Assembly (NCBI GenBank): GCA_904420125.1
Contig: CAJFUK010000055.1
Coordinates: 1-34,938, forward strand
Direction: 5' to 3'
Source of the DNA: Candidatus Falkowella caecavicola
GTDB lineage: Bacteria; Bacillota; Clostridia; Oscillospirales; Ruminococcaceae
Length of the DNA stretch: 34,938 bases
How positions within the stretch are numbered: position 1 is the stretch's first letter; every line of letters starts with the position of its first letter. Of this stretch, positions 15,373-24,700 are shown in pieces. The notes under the pieces are model-generated. The model was not told where the DNA came from, did not search any database, and was given only the letters and a program-made list of their open reading frames with translations. Position numbers and translations under genes: made by a program.

Positions 15373-15396
15373 TTCATAAATTATGAATATATTCAT
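15373..15396. promoter_or_regulatory. Double palindromic operator at the rightward start site
   Basis: Two overlapping palindromes follow the -10: TTCATAAATTATGAA (15373-15387, 6-bp arms) and ATGAATATATTCAT (15383-15396, perfect, 7-bp arms). They cover the predicted start site near 15377. Confidence 0.6.
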
Positions 15397-15412
15397 GGGA
15401 GGTTTAAAGAAA

Positions 15413-15676
15413 ATGTTTATTAAATACCGACACTTTTATCAGCCGGCACAATGTTTAGAACAGATGATCTGGCAGGAAAAAACTTTACTGTGCGCCCGGT
15501 GCGGAGCACCGATTGCTTTTTTATATGGGCCAGAAGACAATCAGCAATTGTATATTTATCTGTCTTATAGAGGGATTGAAAACGTTTTGTCCAAAATACG
15601 CAGCAGCTTATATACCAGTGAACAGGATGCAGAGACCGATGTACAGAAAAAGACGCAGAAAAAATTCATGGTATGA
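15413..15676 (+). CDS. Small CxxC protein (87 aa), unknown function
   Basis: The start is ATG 15413 with GGGAGG at 15397-15402; the ATG at 15383 lies within the operator and is rejected. The protein has one CxxC pair (CARCGAP, Cys27 and Cys30) and Cys14, which could hold a single metal or form a thiol pair, then a YLSYRGIENVLSKIRSSLY helix and a lysine-rich end. I do not recognise a family. Its 3' end overlaps the start of the wall hydrolase by about 50 bases, so both are expressed together and it may act as its partner or regulator (inference). Confidence 0.65.
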   Translation: MFIKYRHFYQPAQCLEQMIWQEKTLLCARCGAPIAFLYGPEDNQQLYIYLSYRGIENVLSKIRSSLYTSEQDAETDVQKKTQKKFMV

Positions 15677-16307
15677 TTGGCGGGGATCCTGTTTGATACA
15701 GGGAGTCGGCCTGCTGGCTCTGATATGGATCTTATCCGGCTGGTTATGGATGCCGCAAGATGCTGATCCGGCAGCGACCGGTCATATGATTCAGCGTTCT
15801 TTTCCCTGCCTTATCCATGATGAAGTGGAAAAACGTTTGACAGAAAAACAAGTAGACAGTTCCAGTCCGACAGAAAATCAGGAACCGTTGCAATACAGCG
15901 AGACCGAACTGGAGATGATTTGCGCGGTGATACAAAATGAAGTAGGCAATTTTAGTATCGCTTATAAGGAAATGGTGGCAGGTGTCATTTACAATCGGCT
16001 CTGTTCGGACCAGTTTCCAGATACTGTTTATGACGTCCTGCATCAGGACAATCAGTTTACGGCAATCAGGAATTATTATGTCCGCAGACATCCGATTGAC
16101 CCAGAAACCAGATTGGCGGTTCAACATGTTTTTGAGGAAAATTGGCGTCAAAGTGACACATGGCATACGGCCGTTTTTTACTACAATCCTGCTTTCTCTA
16201 CTTTAGAATCCCGTCGATGGTTTGAGAACAATTTGACCTTTTTATTTTCTTATACCGAACAGTTGGGCAGTCAGGATTATACGACCCGTTTTTTTACTCT
16301 GAAATAG
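15627..16307 (+). CDS. Membrane-anchored cell wall hydrolase, SleB/CwlJ type
   Basis: About 226 residues if started at ATG 15627, 222 from ATG 15639; neither has a perfect ribosome binding site, and coupling to the overlapping upstream gene is likely. A very basic start (MYRKRRRK) is followed by one membrane span (about 19-42, GVGLLALIWILSGWLW), so the rest is outside the cell. The Hydrolase_2 domain (about 94-226) opens with ELEMICAVIQNEVGNFSIAYKEMVAGVIYNRL, with the likely catalytic Glu105, and contains DTVYDVLHQDNQFTAI and TAVFYYNPAF. In this family the domain cuts spore cortex or vegetative peptidoglycan as a lytic transglycosylase. It lies opposite the beta-helix gene under a shared operator region. 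Confidence 0.85.
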   Translation: MQRPMYRKRRRKNSWYDWRGSCLIQGVGLLALIWILSGWLWMPQDADPAATGHMIQRSFPCLIHDEVEKRLTEKQVDSSSPTENQEPLQYSETELEMICAVIQNEVGNFSIAYKEMVAGVIYNRLCSDQFPDTVYDVLHQDNQFTAIRNYYVRRHPIDPETRLAVQHVFEENWRQSDTWHTAVFYYNPAFSTLESRRWFENNLTFLFSYTEQLGSQDYTTRFFTLK

Positions 16308-16330
16308 CCGTGTTCGACAGATACAGATAA

Positions 16331-16363
16331 CGGGGGGGACATGCTGTCGGCATGTCCCCCCCG
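16331..16363. terminator. Very strong GC hairpin between converging genes
   Basis: A 14-bp stem including seven consecutive G-C pairs (16331-16344 with 16350-16363) and a 5-base loop. It separates the end of the hydrolase (16307) and the end of the anti-sigma gene (16379). Neither side has an immediate U run, so it may terminate by stem strength alone or protect both mRNAs from 3' decay. Confidence 0.6.
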
Positions 16364-16378
16364 CAGGATCTTGATATT

Positions 16379-17227
16379 TTATTTTTGATCCAGGATCGTC
16401 CCGGAGAGGGCAGGATGATCATCACCGTCGGCTGTCTGCACGGGAAGTTCAGATACACCGGAGACTGCGCCGGTTTCATAGTCATACCAGAAATATCCGG
16501 AACGGTTCTGATTCTGATAATCTACAAAGGAAAAATAGAGCAGCATGGTACTATCATATTCGCTCCACTGCAAAAAGCGGTATTCAATTTCCGGATTTCC
16601 GTTTTGATTATAGGGAACATCAGAGAAATCAGGATGTTGGTAGATTGCACGATCCAAATAGGAACTGAGATTTCTCCCACTGTTTCGAAGATAGTCAATG
16701 ACTTCCAGATGAGTGCTATTGTCCCTTTGCATGGAGATCACAAGATAATGGCTGTCCGGCGACCACCACATGCCATCAAAAGAAGCATCCAGATAGTTGG
16801 TTGTGCCTTCAAACTGTCCGGTGTCCCGAATTGTAAATCCATTATCAGACGGGAAAAGGCCGGAAATATTTTTGCTGTAGGCTGTCGTTGTTACCGCACC
16901 ATTCGGAGAAGTCTGCCGATCAGCAATATCAAAGGTTCCACGGCTCCATAAAATCATCATGGTTATAGCTGTCCCCACAAGCAGGGTCACACAAGAAAAG
17001 ATCAGGGTTCTTCCTGTAATCCTGCGTTTTTGACGCAACAACGCCCGTTTATAATCTGTATTTTCTGTATTCGTTATTTTCTGTATGGGTTGACACATAT
17101 GTTCCAGGAATCTCCGGCATTCCGGGCAGCTTTTGATATGTTCTTCAATCATTTCGTTGCTGCTTGGGCTGGTTAGTCCGTCCGCGTACAGCGGAAGAAG
17201 ATCCCGCAGAATATCACAATGATTCAT
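16379..17227 (-). CDS. Anti-sigma factor with zinc finger
   Basis: 282 residues, starting at the second of two adjacent ATG codons because GGAGG is 6 bases from it and only 3 from the first. The N-terminus is a zf-HC2 anti-sigma zinc finger with Cys4, His30, Cys34 and Cys37 (HxxxCxxC). A single membrane span follows at about 74-94, and the outer part (95-282) contains DGMWWSPDSHYLVISM and LQWSEYDSTMLLYFSF, patterns like blades of a beta-propeller, which may sense an envelope signal. It overlaps the 3' end of the ECF sigma gene, the usual arrangement for a sigma/anti-sigma pair: it would hold the sigma factor at the membrane. Confidence 0.85.
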   Translation of the reverse strand: MNHCDILRDLLPLYADGLTSPSSNEMIEEHIKSCPECRRFLEHMCQPIQKITNTENTDYKRALLRQKRRITGRTLIFSCVTLLVGTAITMMILWSRGTFDIADRQTSPNGAVTTTAYSKNISGLFPSDNGFTIRDTGQFEGTTNYLDASFDGMWWSPDSHYLVISMQRDNSTHLEVIDYLRNSGRNLSSYLDRAIYQHPDFSDVPYNQNGNPEIEYRFLQWSEYDSTMLLYFSFVDYQNQNRSGYFWYDYETGAVSGVSELPVQTADGDDHPALSGTILDQK

Positions 17228-17693
17228 CATATCCCTCCAGTAACTGATGTTTAATTCGAAAAAAAGTCACTCTTGCCCAATTTTCTGTTTTTCCCAAAGC
17301 ATCTCCAATTTCCCGAAAATGGAGTCCGCTGATCCGCATGAAAAATACCTGCTGATGGAGCTGGGGCAACTGTTTGGCGTTTTGAAAAATCCAGCGGAGA
17401 TCTTCGCTGGTCACAAACTGATCTTCCAGAGAAATCGTTTCCATGGGCTCAGCTTCTTCGATATCCCTATAACGATTTTGTCGTTTTCTTTCATTAAAAT
17501 ACAGATTTTTTGCGATGGTACACAGCCATGTACAGGGTTTACAGGTTCCGTCATACCGTTTGATATACTGGATTGCTTTCAAAAAGGTTTCGGAAGTCAA
17601 ATCCTCTGCAAGCGTTCGGTTCCGGCATAGAGAAAAGAGATAGCCCAAAACAATCGGATAATTTTCCCGGTAGAATTCTTCTAATAATGTCAT
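17214..17693 (-). CDS. ECF-family RNA polymerase sigma factor
   Basis: 159 residues from the ATG at 17693, which has AGGAGGAGA just upstream; an ORF from 17717 would put that site inside the gene. Region 2 lies at about 8-70 (YPIVLGYLFSLCRNRTLAEDLTSETFLKAI...TWLCTIAKNLYFNERKRQN) and region 4 at about 105-155 (LPQLHQQVFFMRISGLHFREIGDALGKTENWARVTFFRIKHQL). The gene overlaps the anti-sigma gene by 14 bases. A TGTAAC -35-like element (minus strand, 17749-17744), typical of ECF promoters, is about 50 bases upstream, so autoregulation is plausible. Targets are unknown; the surface genes around are candidates. Confidence 0.92.
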   Translation of the reverse strand: MTLLEEFYRENYPIVLGYLFSLCRNRTLAEDLTSETFLKAIQYIKRYDGTCKPCTWLCTIAKNLYFNERKRQNRYRDIEEAEPMETISLEDQFVTSEDLRWIFQNAKQLPQLHQQVFFMRISGLHFREIGDALGKTENWARVTFFRIKHQLLEGYDESL

Positions 17694-17890
17694 GGCTCTC
17701 CTCCTTTCTTTCTGCACTGATTAAACAATCTTTGACCTGTTTCGTTACAGATTATTTTCTATGTATAAAAATGCTACCAATACACACGTTCCCTGCATGT
17801 TTTCAAAGAAGGGTACAAGAATATAAAGAAAATCTCCATATTATACAGCAGAAAAGTATATGTTTTTATAACATCCACCTTTCCGGTAAA

Positions 17891-17925
17891 AAGCAAAAAA
17901 TACCGTGTTATTGATGAACACGGTA
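17891..17925 (-). terminator. Terminator of the decayed coiled-coil gene
   Basis: On the minus strand TACCGTGTT pairs with AACACGGTA (17925-17917 with 17909-17901, 7-base loop), followed by TTTTTTGCTT. A textbook intrinsic terminator. Confidence 0.8.
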
Positions 17926-18393
17926 CAAAATGGATGCCTGTTCCATTTTCATTTGTTTTCAAGGCATATTCTATCGCTAATATCCTGTTATCATGGTTAT
18001 CTGTTTTTCTTTCCAAAACCGTTATGCGCTCGTCCGGGGCTATATTCTTCTCCCTTGCGCTGACAACGCCCTCCAGAGCGGCAATGCGCGGATACTATTC
18101 AAGCGCAACCCTTAAAATTGCAAAGCTCTGCGTTCAGCTGTATCCGCTTTCAATGCAGCCACGTCTGCCTTCGACTCAGTGGCATCTGTTTTGCGTCCAG
18201 CCACATCTGCCTCAATTCCGGCTGCCTTTGTATCAAGATTGGTCATATTTTCTTCAAGCCCGGTTACTTTTGTCTCGAGTCTGGTTACACTTTCTTTAAA
18301 CCCAGTTACATCTGTCCTGAGCGGATCTGTTTCTGCTTTTACTTTCTTCCGCACAATCGTCTGTATAGATACAAGCAATGTCTTTTCGTTCAT
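17926..18393 (-). pseudogene. Heptad-repeat coiled-coil protein, broken
   Basis: ATG 18393 (GGGAAAGG upstream; GTG 18405 is an alternative) opens a 93-codon frame ending at 18112. After NEKTLLVSIQTIVRKKVKAETDPLRTD it becomes nine consecutive 7-residue units such as VTRLETK, VTGLEEN, VAALKAD, an ideal coiled coil. Related clostridial proteins, as I remember them, continue to a charged C-terminus. That C-terminus is still visible here in another frame (about 18086-17945): YPRIAALEGVVSAREK, NIAPDERITVLERKTDNHDN and RILAIEYALK, and that frame has a TAG at its upstream end. So the gene carries at least one frameshift and one stop. Its own promoter and terminator are intact, so a shortened coiled coil may still be made. 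Confidence 0.65.
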
Positions 18394-18403
18394 ATCCTTT
18401 CCC

Positions 18404-18425
18404 ACACTGATATAACTATCAGTGT
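18404..18425. promoter_or_regulatory. Inverted repeat over the -10 of the coiled-coil gene
   Basis: ACACTGATA (18404-18412) and TATCAGTGT (18417-18425) are perfect 9-bp arms with a 4-base spacer. The repeat overlaps the predicted -10 and start site and ends about 10 bases from the start codon, so it could be an operator or a hairpin hiding the ribosome binding site. Confidence 0.55.
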
Positions 18426-18450
18426 ACTATACCATCGGGTAGGACGTCAA
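18421..18450 (-). promoter_or_regulatory. Promoter of the coiled-coil gene
   Basis: On the minus strand TTGACG (18450-18445) and TACACT (18426-18421) are 18 bases apart. The -10 is embedded in the palindrome at 18404-18425. Confidence 0.5.
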
Positions 18451-18752
18451 GAAGAAGGATATGCCTTTTTACTGCCTGAACAGCCATTTCTTCATTCGTG
18501 TTGCGGCAGGAGCGGAGAAATGGAAAGGGGAAATATCAATTAGGCAACCTGTTGTTTTTGTCGAAAAATAACAGATCGCTTTTTATATGTTGCGTATATA
18601 CTCTGCACAGGGAATTCTGGCAGGAAAACTGCATGAATCTGAGAAAACAGGAAAGAATAAGAACAACCAAACCTATATGCAAAACAGCGGACGACGGATA
18701 TGACTGTTCTGGATATAGAATCCTGGGATCCTTAGAAACAGGTGGTGCATGT

Positions 18753-21700
18753 ATGCAGACACAACAAATTCAGGAAAAACTTGCACTGAGAATCAGCCAG
18801 CGCATGGCAGAGTTTCCAGCAGCAGAATATAGAAAAACGACTTTGTTTGGAGAGAAACTTGATAAACAGCTCAAACAGATTCGTCAGAAATATAAACAGG
18901 TGACCTTTCACGGCGTGCATACGGCCGCTGAGGAATGGCTCTATGACAATTATTATATGATCGAACGGGAAGCCAAAACCGTTTTACAAAACCTGCCGAA
19001 TCTTAGATTACCAGCAGATGTGGAAGGGCTTCCGCAGGTTTATATCCTGTGCCAGGAAGCGATCATGGACGAGACCTTTACATTCACAACCAGTTCCGTG
19101 CTGGAACTTTTAGAGCTATTGGAAAGCAATCGCTATATACGCAGTATGGAACTGGATGCTTTGCAGGATTTGATGAAAGCGGCCGCTGTATCCGGGATTG
19201 AGAGCGCTTTGTACGACGGCTTTGCAGAAGAAAAAAGCAGCGGTTTAATTGGCCGCTGTATTCTGCTGCTCAATGAAATCGGCAATCTGGATATGGAAGC
19301 GATCATGCGGGCAAAAAATCCGCTGGAAAGAATTTTAAAAGAGGATCCTTCCGGTATCTATTCCCGGATGAATGAGGCAACCCGACAGGTATACAGACAT
19401 AGAATCTGCCGGATTGCGGTCAAAAGCGGAATCGATGAAATGACGCTGGCCGAGCAGTATGTTGCGCAGGGAAAGCAGGGAACGGATGAAAAAAGCAGAC
19501 ATGTTGGGACTTATATTTACGCAGACTACCAGCGATTGATCCAGAGCCATACCAACAGAAAATGGTATATTCCGTTGCAGTGGCTGGTTCCTGCTGTTCT
19601 TTCCTGTGTTTTGAGTGGTCTGGCAGGTAATCCTTTATGGGCGTTTATCCTGTATTTTCCCCTTTGGGAAATTATCAAACCGTTGATCGAGTATATCAGC
19701 GTATATGGGGCGGAAAGCGAATATGCACCCCGGCTGGAATTCCATGGGGAAGTTCCGGCAGAAGGAAGAACACTGGTTGTGATTTCTACCCTTTTGCCTT
19801 CAGCAAAAGGGGTGCCGGAATTATGCAAAAAATTAGAAAAATTGTATCATACCAACGGACGGGGAGAAATTGCTTTTTTGGTATTGGCTGACCTTAAGCA
19901 GGCGAAGATGCCCGTGCTGCCAGAAGATGCGGCGCAAATCCGTACCTGTGCCAACGGAATCCGTGCACTTAATCAAAAGTATGGAGACCGCTTTATGTTG
20001 CTGGTACGTAAAAGACAGTACAGCCGAACCGGCCGGGTGTATACCGGGGCTGATCGGAAAAGAGGCGCCATTTTGGAGCTTGTCCGGATGATCAGGGGGC
20101 AGCAGACCGCATATGCAGAGTTTATCGGCGACATGGCCTTTTTGCAGGGCGTTAAATATCTGTTGGCGCTCGACTATGATACACAGGCTTTAATGGATAC
20201 GGCGTGCAGTCTGGTTTCTATTGCGCTGCATCCACTGAATCAGCCGCAAATAGATCCGGAACGAAAAATTGTAACTGCCGGATATGGAATTATCGCACCT
20301 AAAATGGTGACGGATTTATCGGTTTCCCTTTCCACGCCGTTTGCAAAAGTAATGTGCGGAACAGGCGGTGTCTCTGCCTATGACACCGCTTGTCTGGATA
20401 TTTACCAGGACCTGTACGGAGAGAGTATTTTTACGGGAAAAGGGCTTATAGATGTAGATGTTTTTGCGGCACTGATGAACAATCGTTTTCCCGAGGAGAC
20501 GATTCTGAGTCATGATATTCTGGAGGGGTCTTTCCTTCGCACCCGGTTTGTATCGGATTTGGAGTTTGTAGACGGATTCCCGCTCCATGCAACCCCGTTT
20601 TTTAAACGTCTGCACCGGTGGATTCGTGGAGACTTTCAGAATTTGCCCTATCTTTTTCCTAGGATCCCATCCGGTGGACAGACTGGTGGAAAAGAAAAAA
20701 ATCCATTGAATGCGGTCAGCCGATTTAAATTATTTGATAATCTACGGCGTTCGTTTAATCCGCTTTTTTCTTTTTTGCTATTGGTTCTGGCATTTTTCCT
20801 TCCTCCAAAAACCTCGATTCTGGCAGCTCTTATCGGGGGATGGTCGGTTGTATCGCCTTATCTTTTTGGATTGCTGCGGACAGTGGTCAACAGCGGTATT
20901 TTTGCGTTTTCCAGAAAATATTACTCCAATGTAATGCCCCAGGCGTTTTTGCTGTTATCCCAAGCCTTATATCAGATGATCCTTTTGCCAAAATTTGCTT
21001 TAAATGCTTTGGATGCGGCACTGCGTGCTGTGTACCGCCGGTTTATTTCTCATAAAAACATGCTGGAGTGGACGACAGCCGCACAAGCGGAAAGTGCCGT
21101 CAATCATCTTGGCAGTATACTCCGATTTTATTGGTTTCCGGAAGTAGCCGGGATCTTTTTTCTCTCTTCGTCCTATGGATATATGCGGTTGTTCGGACTT
21201 TTTTTCATTCTGGCATTGCCGCTGGTACTGTATTCAGGCAAGCGCTACCGAAAACAGGCAGAAGATATTACGCTCATGCAGAAAGATGAACTTTTGTCTA
21301 TGACAGCCGCCATGTGGAACTTTTACCGGGATTATGCCGGCGCATCCGACCGTTTTCTGCCGCCGGATAATATGCAGGAAGCGCCGGTGTATCGCGTTGC
21401 GCATCGTACGTCACCGACCAATATCGGACTCTTTTTACTTTCGGCTCTGACGGCAAGGGATTTTGATTTGATCGACAGTACAGAGCTTTTCACCAGAATA
21501 CAGGATACCATTGCTTCAGTAGAAAGCCTGGAAAAATGGAAAGGAAACCTGTATAACTGGTATGATACCAAAACACTGGCTGTTCTGCATCCGGCTTATA
21601 TTTCTACAGTGGACAGCGGCAATTTTGTCTGTTGTCTGGTTGCATTAAAACAGGGGCTAAAAGAATATCGAGGAGAAGAACCTCGTCTATCCGGGTTGAT

Positions 21701-24700
21701 CGAGAGGATTGAACGGCTGATTGAGGAGACGGATCTGACACCGTTATATGATAAGAATAAACGTTTATTTTGCCTGGGATATGACGCGGAGACAGGTAAA
21801 CTCAGTCGGTCCCATTATGACATGCTGATGAGTGAAGCCAGAATGACCAGTTATTTTGCGATCGCCAAGCGAATGGTCCCTAAAAAGCATTGGAGTGCAT
21901 TGGGGAGAATGCCTGCTAAATGCAATGCGTTTACCGGAGCGATTTCCTGGACAGGCACCATGTTTGAATATTTTATGCCGGAACTGCTGCTGCATTGTAT
22001 AGAAGGGTCTATGGGATATGAAAGCCTTCGATTCTGTCTCTACTGTCAAAAGCAGCAGGCGGCCAGCATGGGAGTTCCGTTTGGCATCTCTGAAAGTGGC
22101 TTTTATGCTTTTGATTCGGCGCTGAATTATCAGTACAAAGCGCATGGAGTACAGAAAAATGCCTTAAAACGTGGAATGAACCGGGAACTGGTTGTTGCTC
22201 CGTATGCGACATTTTTGACCCTGCCTTATAATTTTCAATCCGGTTATCGAAATCTGATGCGGTTAAAGGAAATAGGCGCTGTCGGAAAATACGGGTATTA
22301 TGAGGCGGTCGACTATACGGCTTCCCGTATCGGCAGCAGTCCGTTTGCACTGGTTAAAAGCTATATGGCGCATCATGTAGGGATGAGTATGGTCGCAGTG
22401 AATAATGCTCTGCATCATGGTATCATGCAGAAAAGATTTCTATCTGATCCGGATATGAACAGCGCAAAAGAATTACTGCAAGAAAAGATACTGGAGGGAA
22501 CCGATCTGTTTGAGGATTACTATCGGAAGGAAACCCCTGTGCATAACAGCAGGGAAAGCAGTGAAGAACAGCTTTTTGAAAAAATGAATCCACAGCAGCC
22601 GAGGGTAAAGCTGCTATTTAACGGAGAAATAACATCCGTCTTAACCGACACAGGGTCCAGTTTTTCAGTATATCAAGGGAAAGATATGACACGCCGCCCG
22701 CAGGATTTGCTCCGCCGCCCTAACGGGGTATTCGGCATGATATGGGTTTATGGCAGAATCATTCCCTTTACCGCTGCACCGGACTATGCATCGGATGTGC
22801 AGCACACGGTCTCTTTTGGTGCGAACAGCATTTCCTATCAAGCAGAAGCAGGGGAAATACAGGCAGGAGAACAAGTCCTTTTACACCCGACGCTGCCCTG
22901 CGAACAAAGGCAATTTGTGGTTCGCAATAACAGCACACATCGGAAAGAGGTGGAGTATCTTTTCTATTTAGAACCTTCCCTGTCAAATACAGAAGATGAT
23001 GCAGCACATCCGGCTTTTTCTAAATTGTTTGTTCATATCCGCTATGATGCGGTTTTAAATATTCTGGTAGCCGGCCGCCGGCAGAGAAGAGATGAGAAAA
23101 CAATCTGGATGGCTGTTGGTTTTCTGGAAGATATCCCTTTTGTTTATGAAACAAATCGGGAAAAGGTTTTAGAATGCCCGGATGGCATCGCTTCCTTATC
23201 TCACGCATTTCAGAAGCCGTGTACCGGGGGCGAAGGCTTGCCGGATCCCTGTATCGCTATCCGGATCCGCACAGGAATTCCACCCCGGTCCCAGCAGAGA
23301 TATACCCTGATACTATCGGCAGGCAATACAGAAGAACAGGCGATGGAAAATATCTTAAAAATGCGTGCTGGTGATCCATTGGAGGCAAAGAAAGCTGCGC
23401 ATTCTTTACTTCCCCACGATTCGATTGAGGGCAGGCTGTCATTCCTTTTGCTCCCGCATATCCTGTTTCCAAAAGCAGGGCCCCTGCAAAGAGCCAGCGC
23501 TTCCCAGAATCAAATGGATATCCGCGGGCTCTGGCCCTTCGGCATATCCGGAGATCTCCCTATTGTCCTTCTGGAAATTACTGAAGAAAAGGATCTGGAG
23601 CGAGCAGCAGATTATTTACGCTGCCAGAATAAGCTGCGTTTGGCAGGAATCCAATACGATCTGGTTTTTCTATATGCAGAAGGGGGAGAATATGGAAGCC
23701 CGCTGCAGAATCACATTCGCCGGATAGCCGTAGAAGAAAATACAGAAAACCGAATTGGACACAAAGGCGGCCTGTATCTTTTGGATAAACTACAGTGTAC
23801 AGAATCAGTATTGACCCTTCTGCGGGCGGCCGCTTGCTATATTGCGCCGCTGAACCTTCAGCCGACGGCACAGGCTAAGGCCATGACGCCATACAAGCCC
23901 ATGGAAATTCACAGGACAGAGGCCATACAACAACAATATACAGCGGATTATCAGACAAAAGCGGGCATGTTTGCAGATGGAAAATTCGTTGTCCATGCAC
24001 AGCCTCGTCTTCCGTGGAGCCATGTACTAGCCAATCCGGTTTTCGGCACACTGGTTTCAGACCGCAGTTTGGGATATACCTGGGCTGTGAATTCCAGAGA
24101 GATGAAATTGACACCATGGTATAATGATACGATGACAGATAACCGGGGAGAGATGCTTCTTTTAAAAACCGATCAAGGATGCTATGATCTGTTAAACGGC
24201 GCACAGGCAGTATTCACCCCAGAACGGGCGGAATATCATGCCAAAGCAGCCGGCATCGAATGTCATATTCATATATGGATTCCTGCAAAAGGGACTGTCA
24301 AATATCTGGAGGTGGAACTCATGAATCCGGGAGAAACTGTCCGAAGCATAGAGCTTGCCTATTATCTGGAACCTGTTTTGGATGTCAATCGTTCTTCGGC
24401 ACAGCAGATCAGCGGGAAAGCAGAAGAAGATATTTTATTTCTGAAAAATCCATTTTGTCAGACGATGCCCGCTTATGCAGGATTGCATGCACAAGGGGGA
24501 GAGGTGCGTTTCTGTGGAGAACGGGGCCTGTTCCTAAGTGGAAAATGGCCGGAGAAACCGCCTGCGCCTATGCAGGACATCTGCGCTGCCGCAGTAGTCA
24601 AAAAAGAATTACCGCCGAAACGAAAAGAAAAAATCCGGTTTGAGCTGGCTTTTGCTGAAAATGAAACGGCTGTGCGCAAGCTGCTGAAACAGACACCGGC

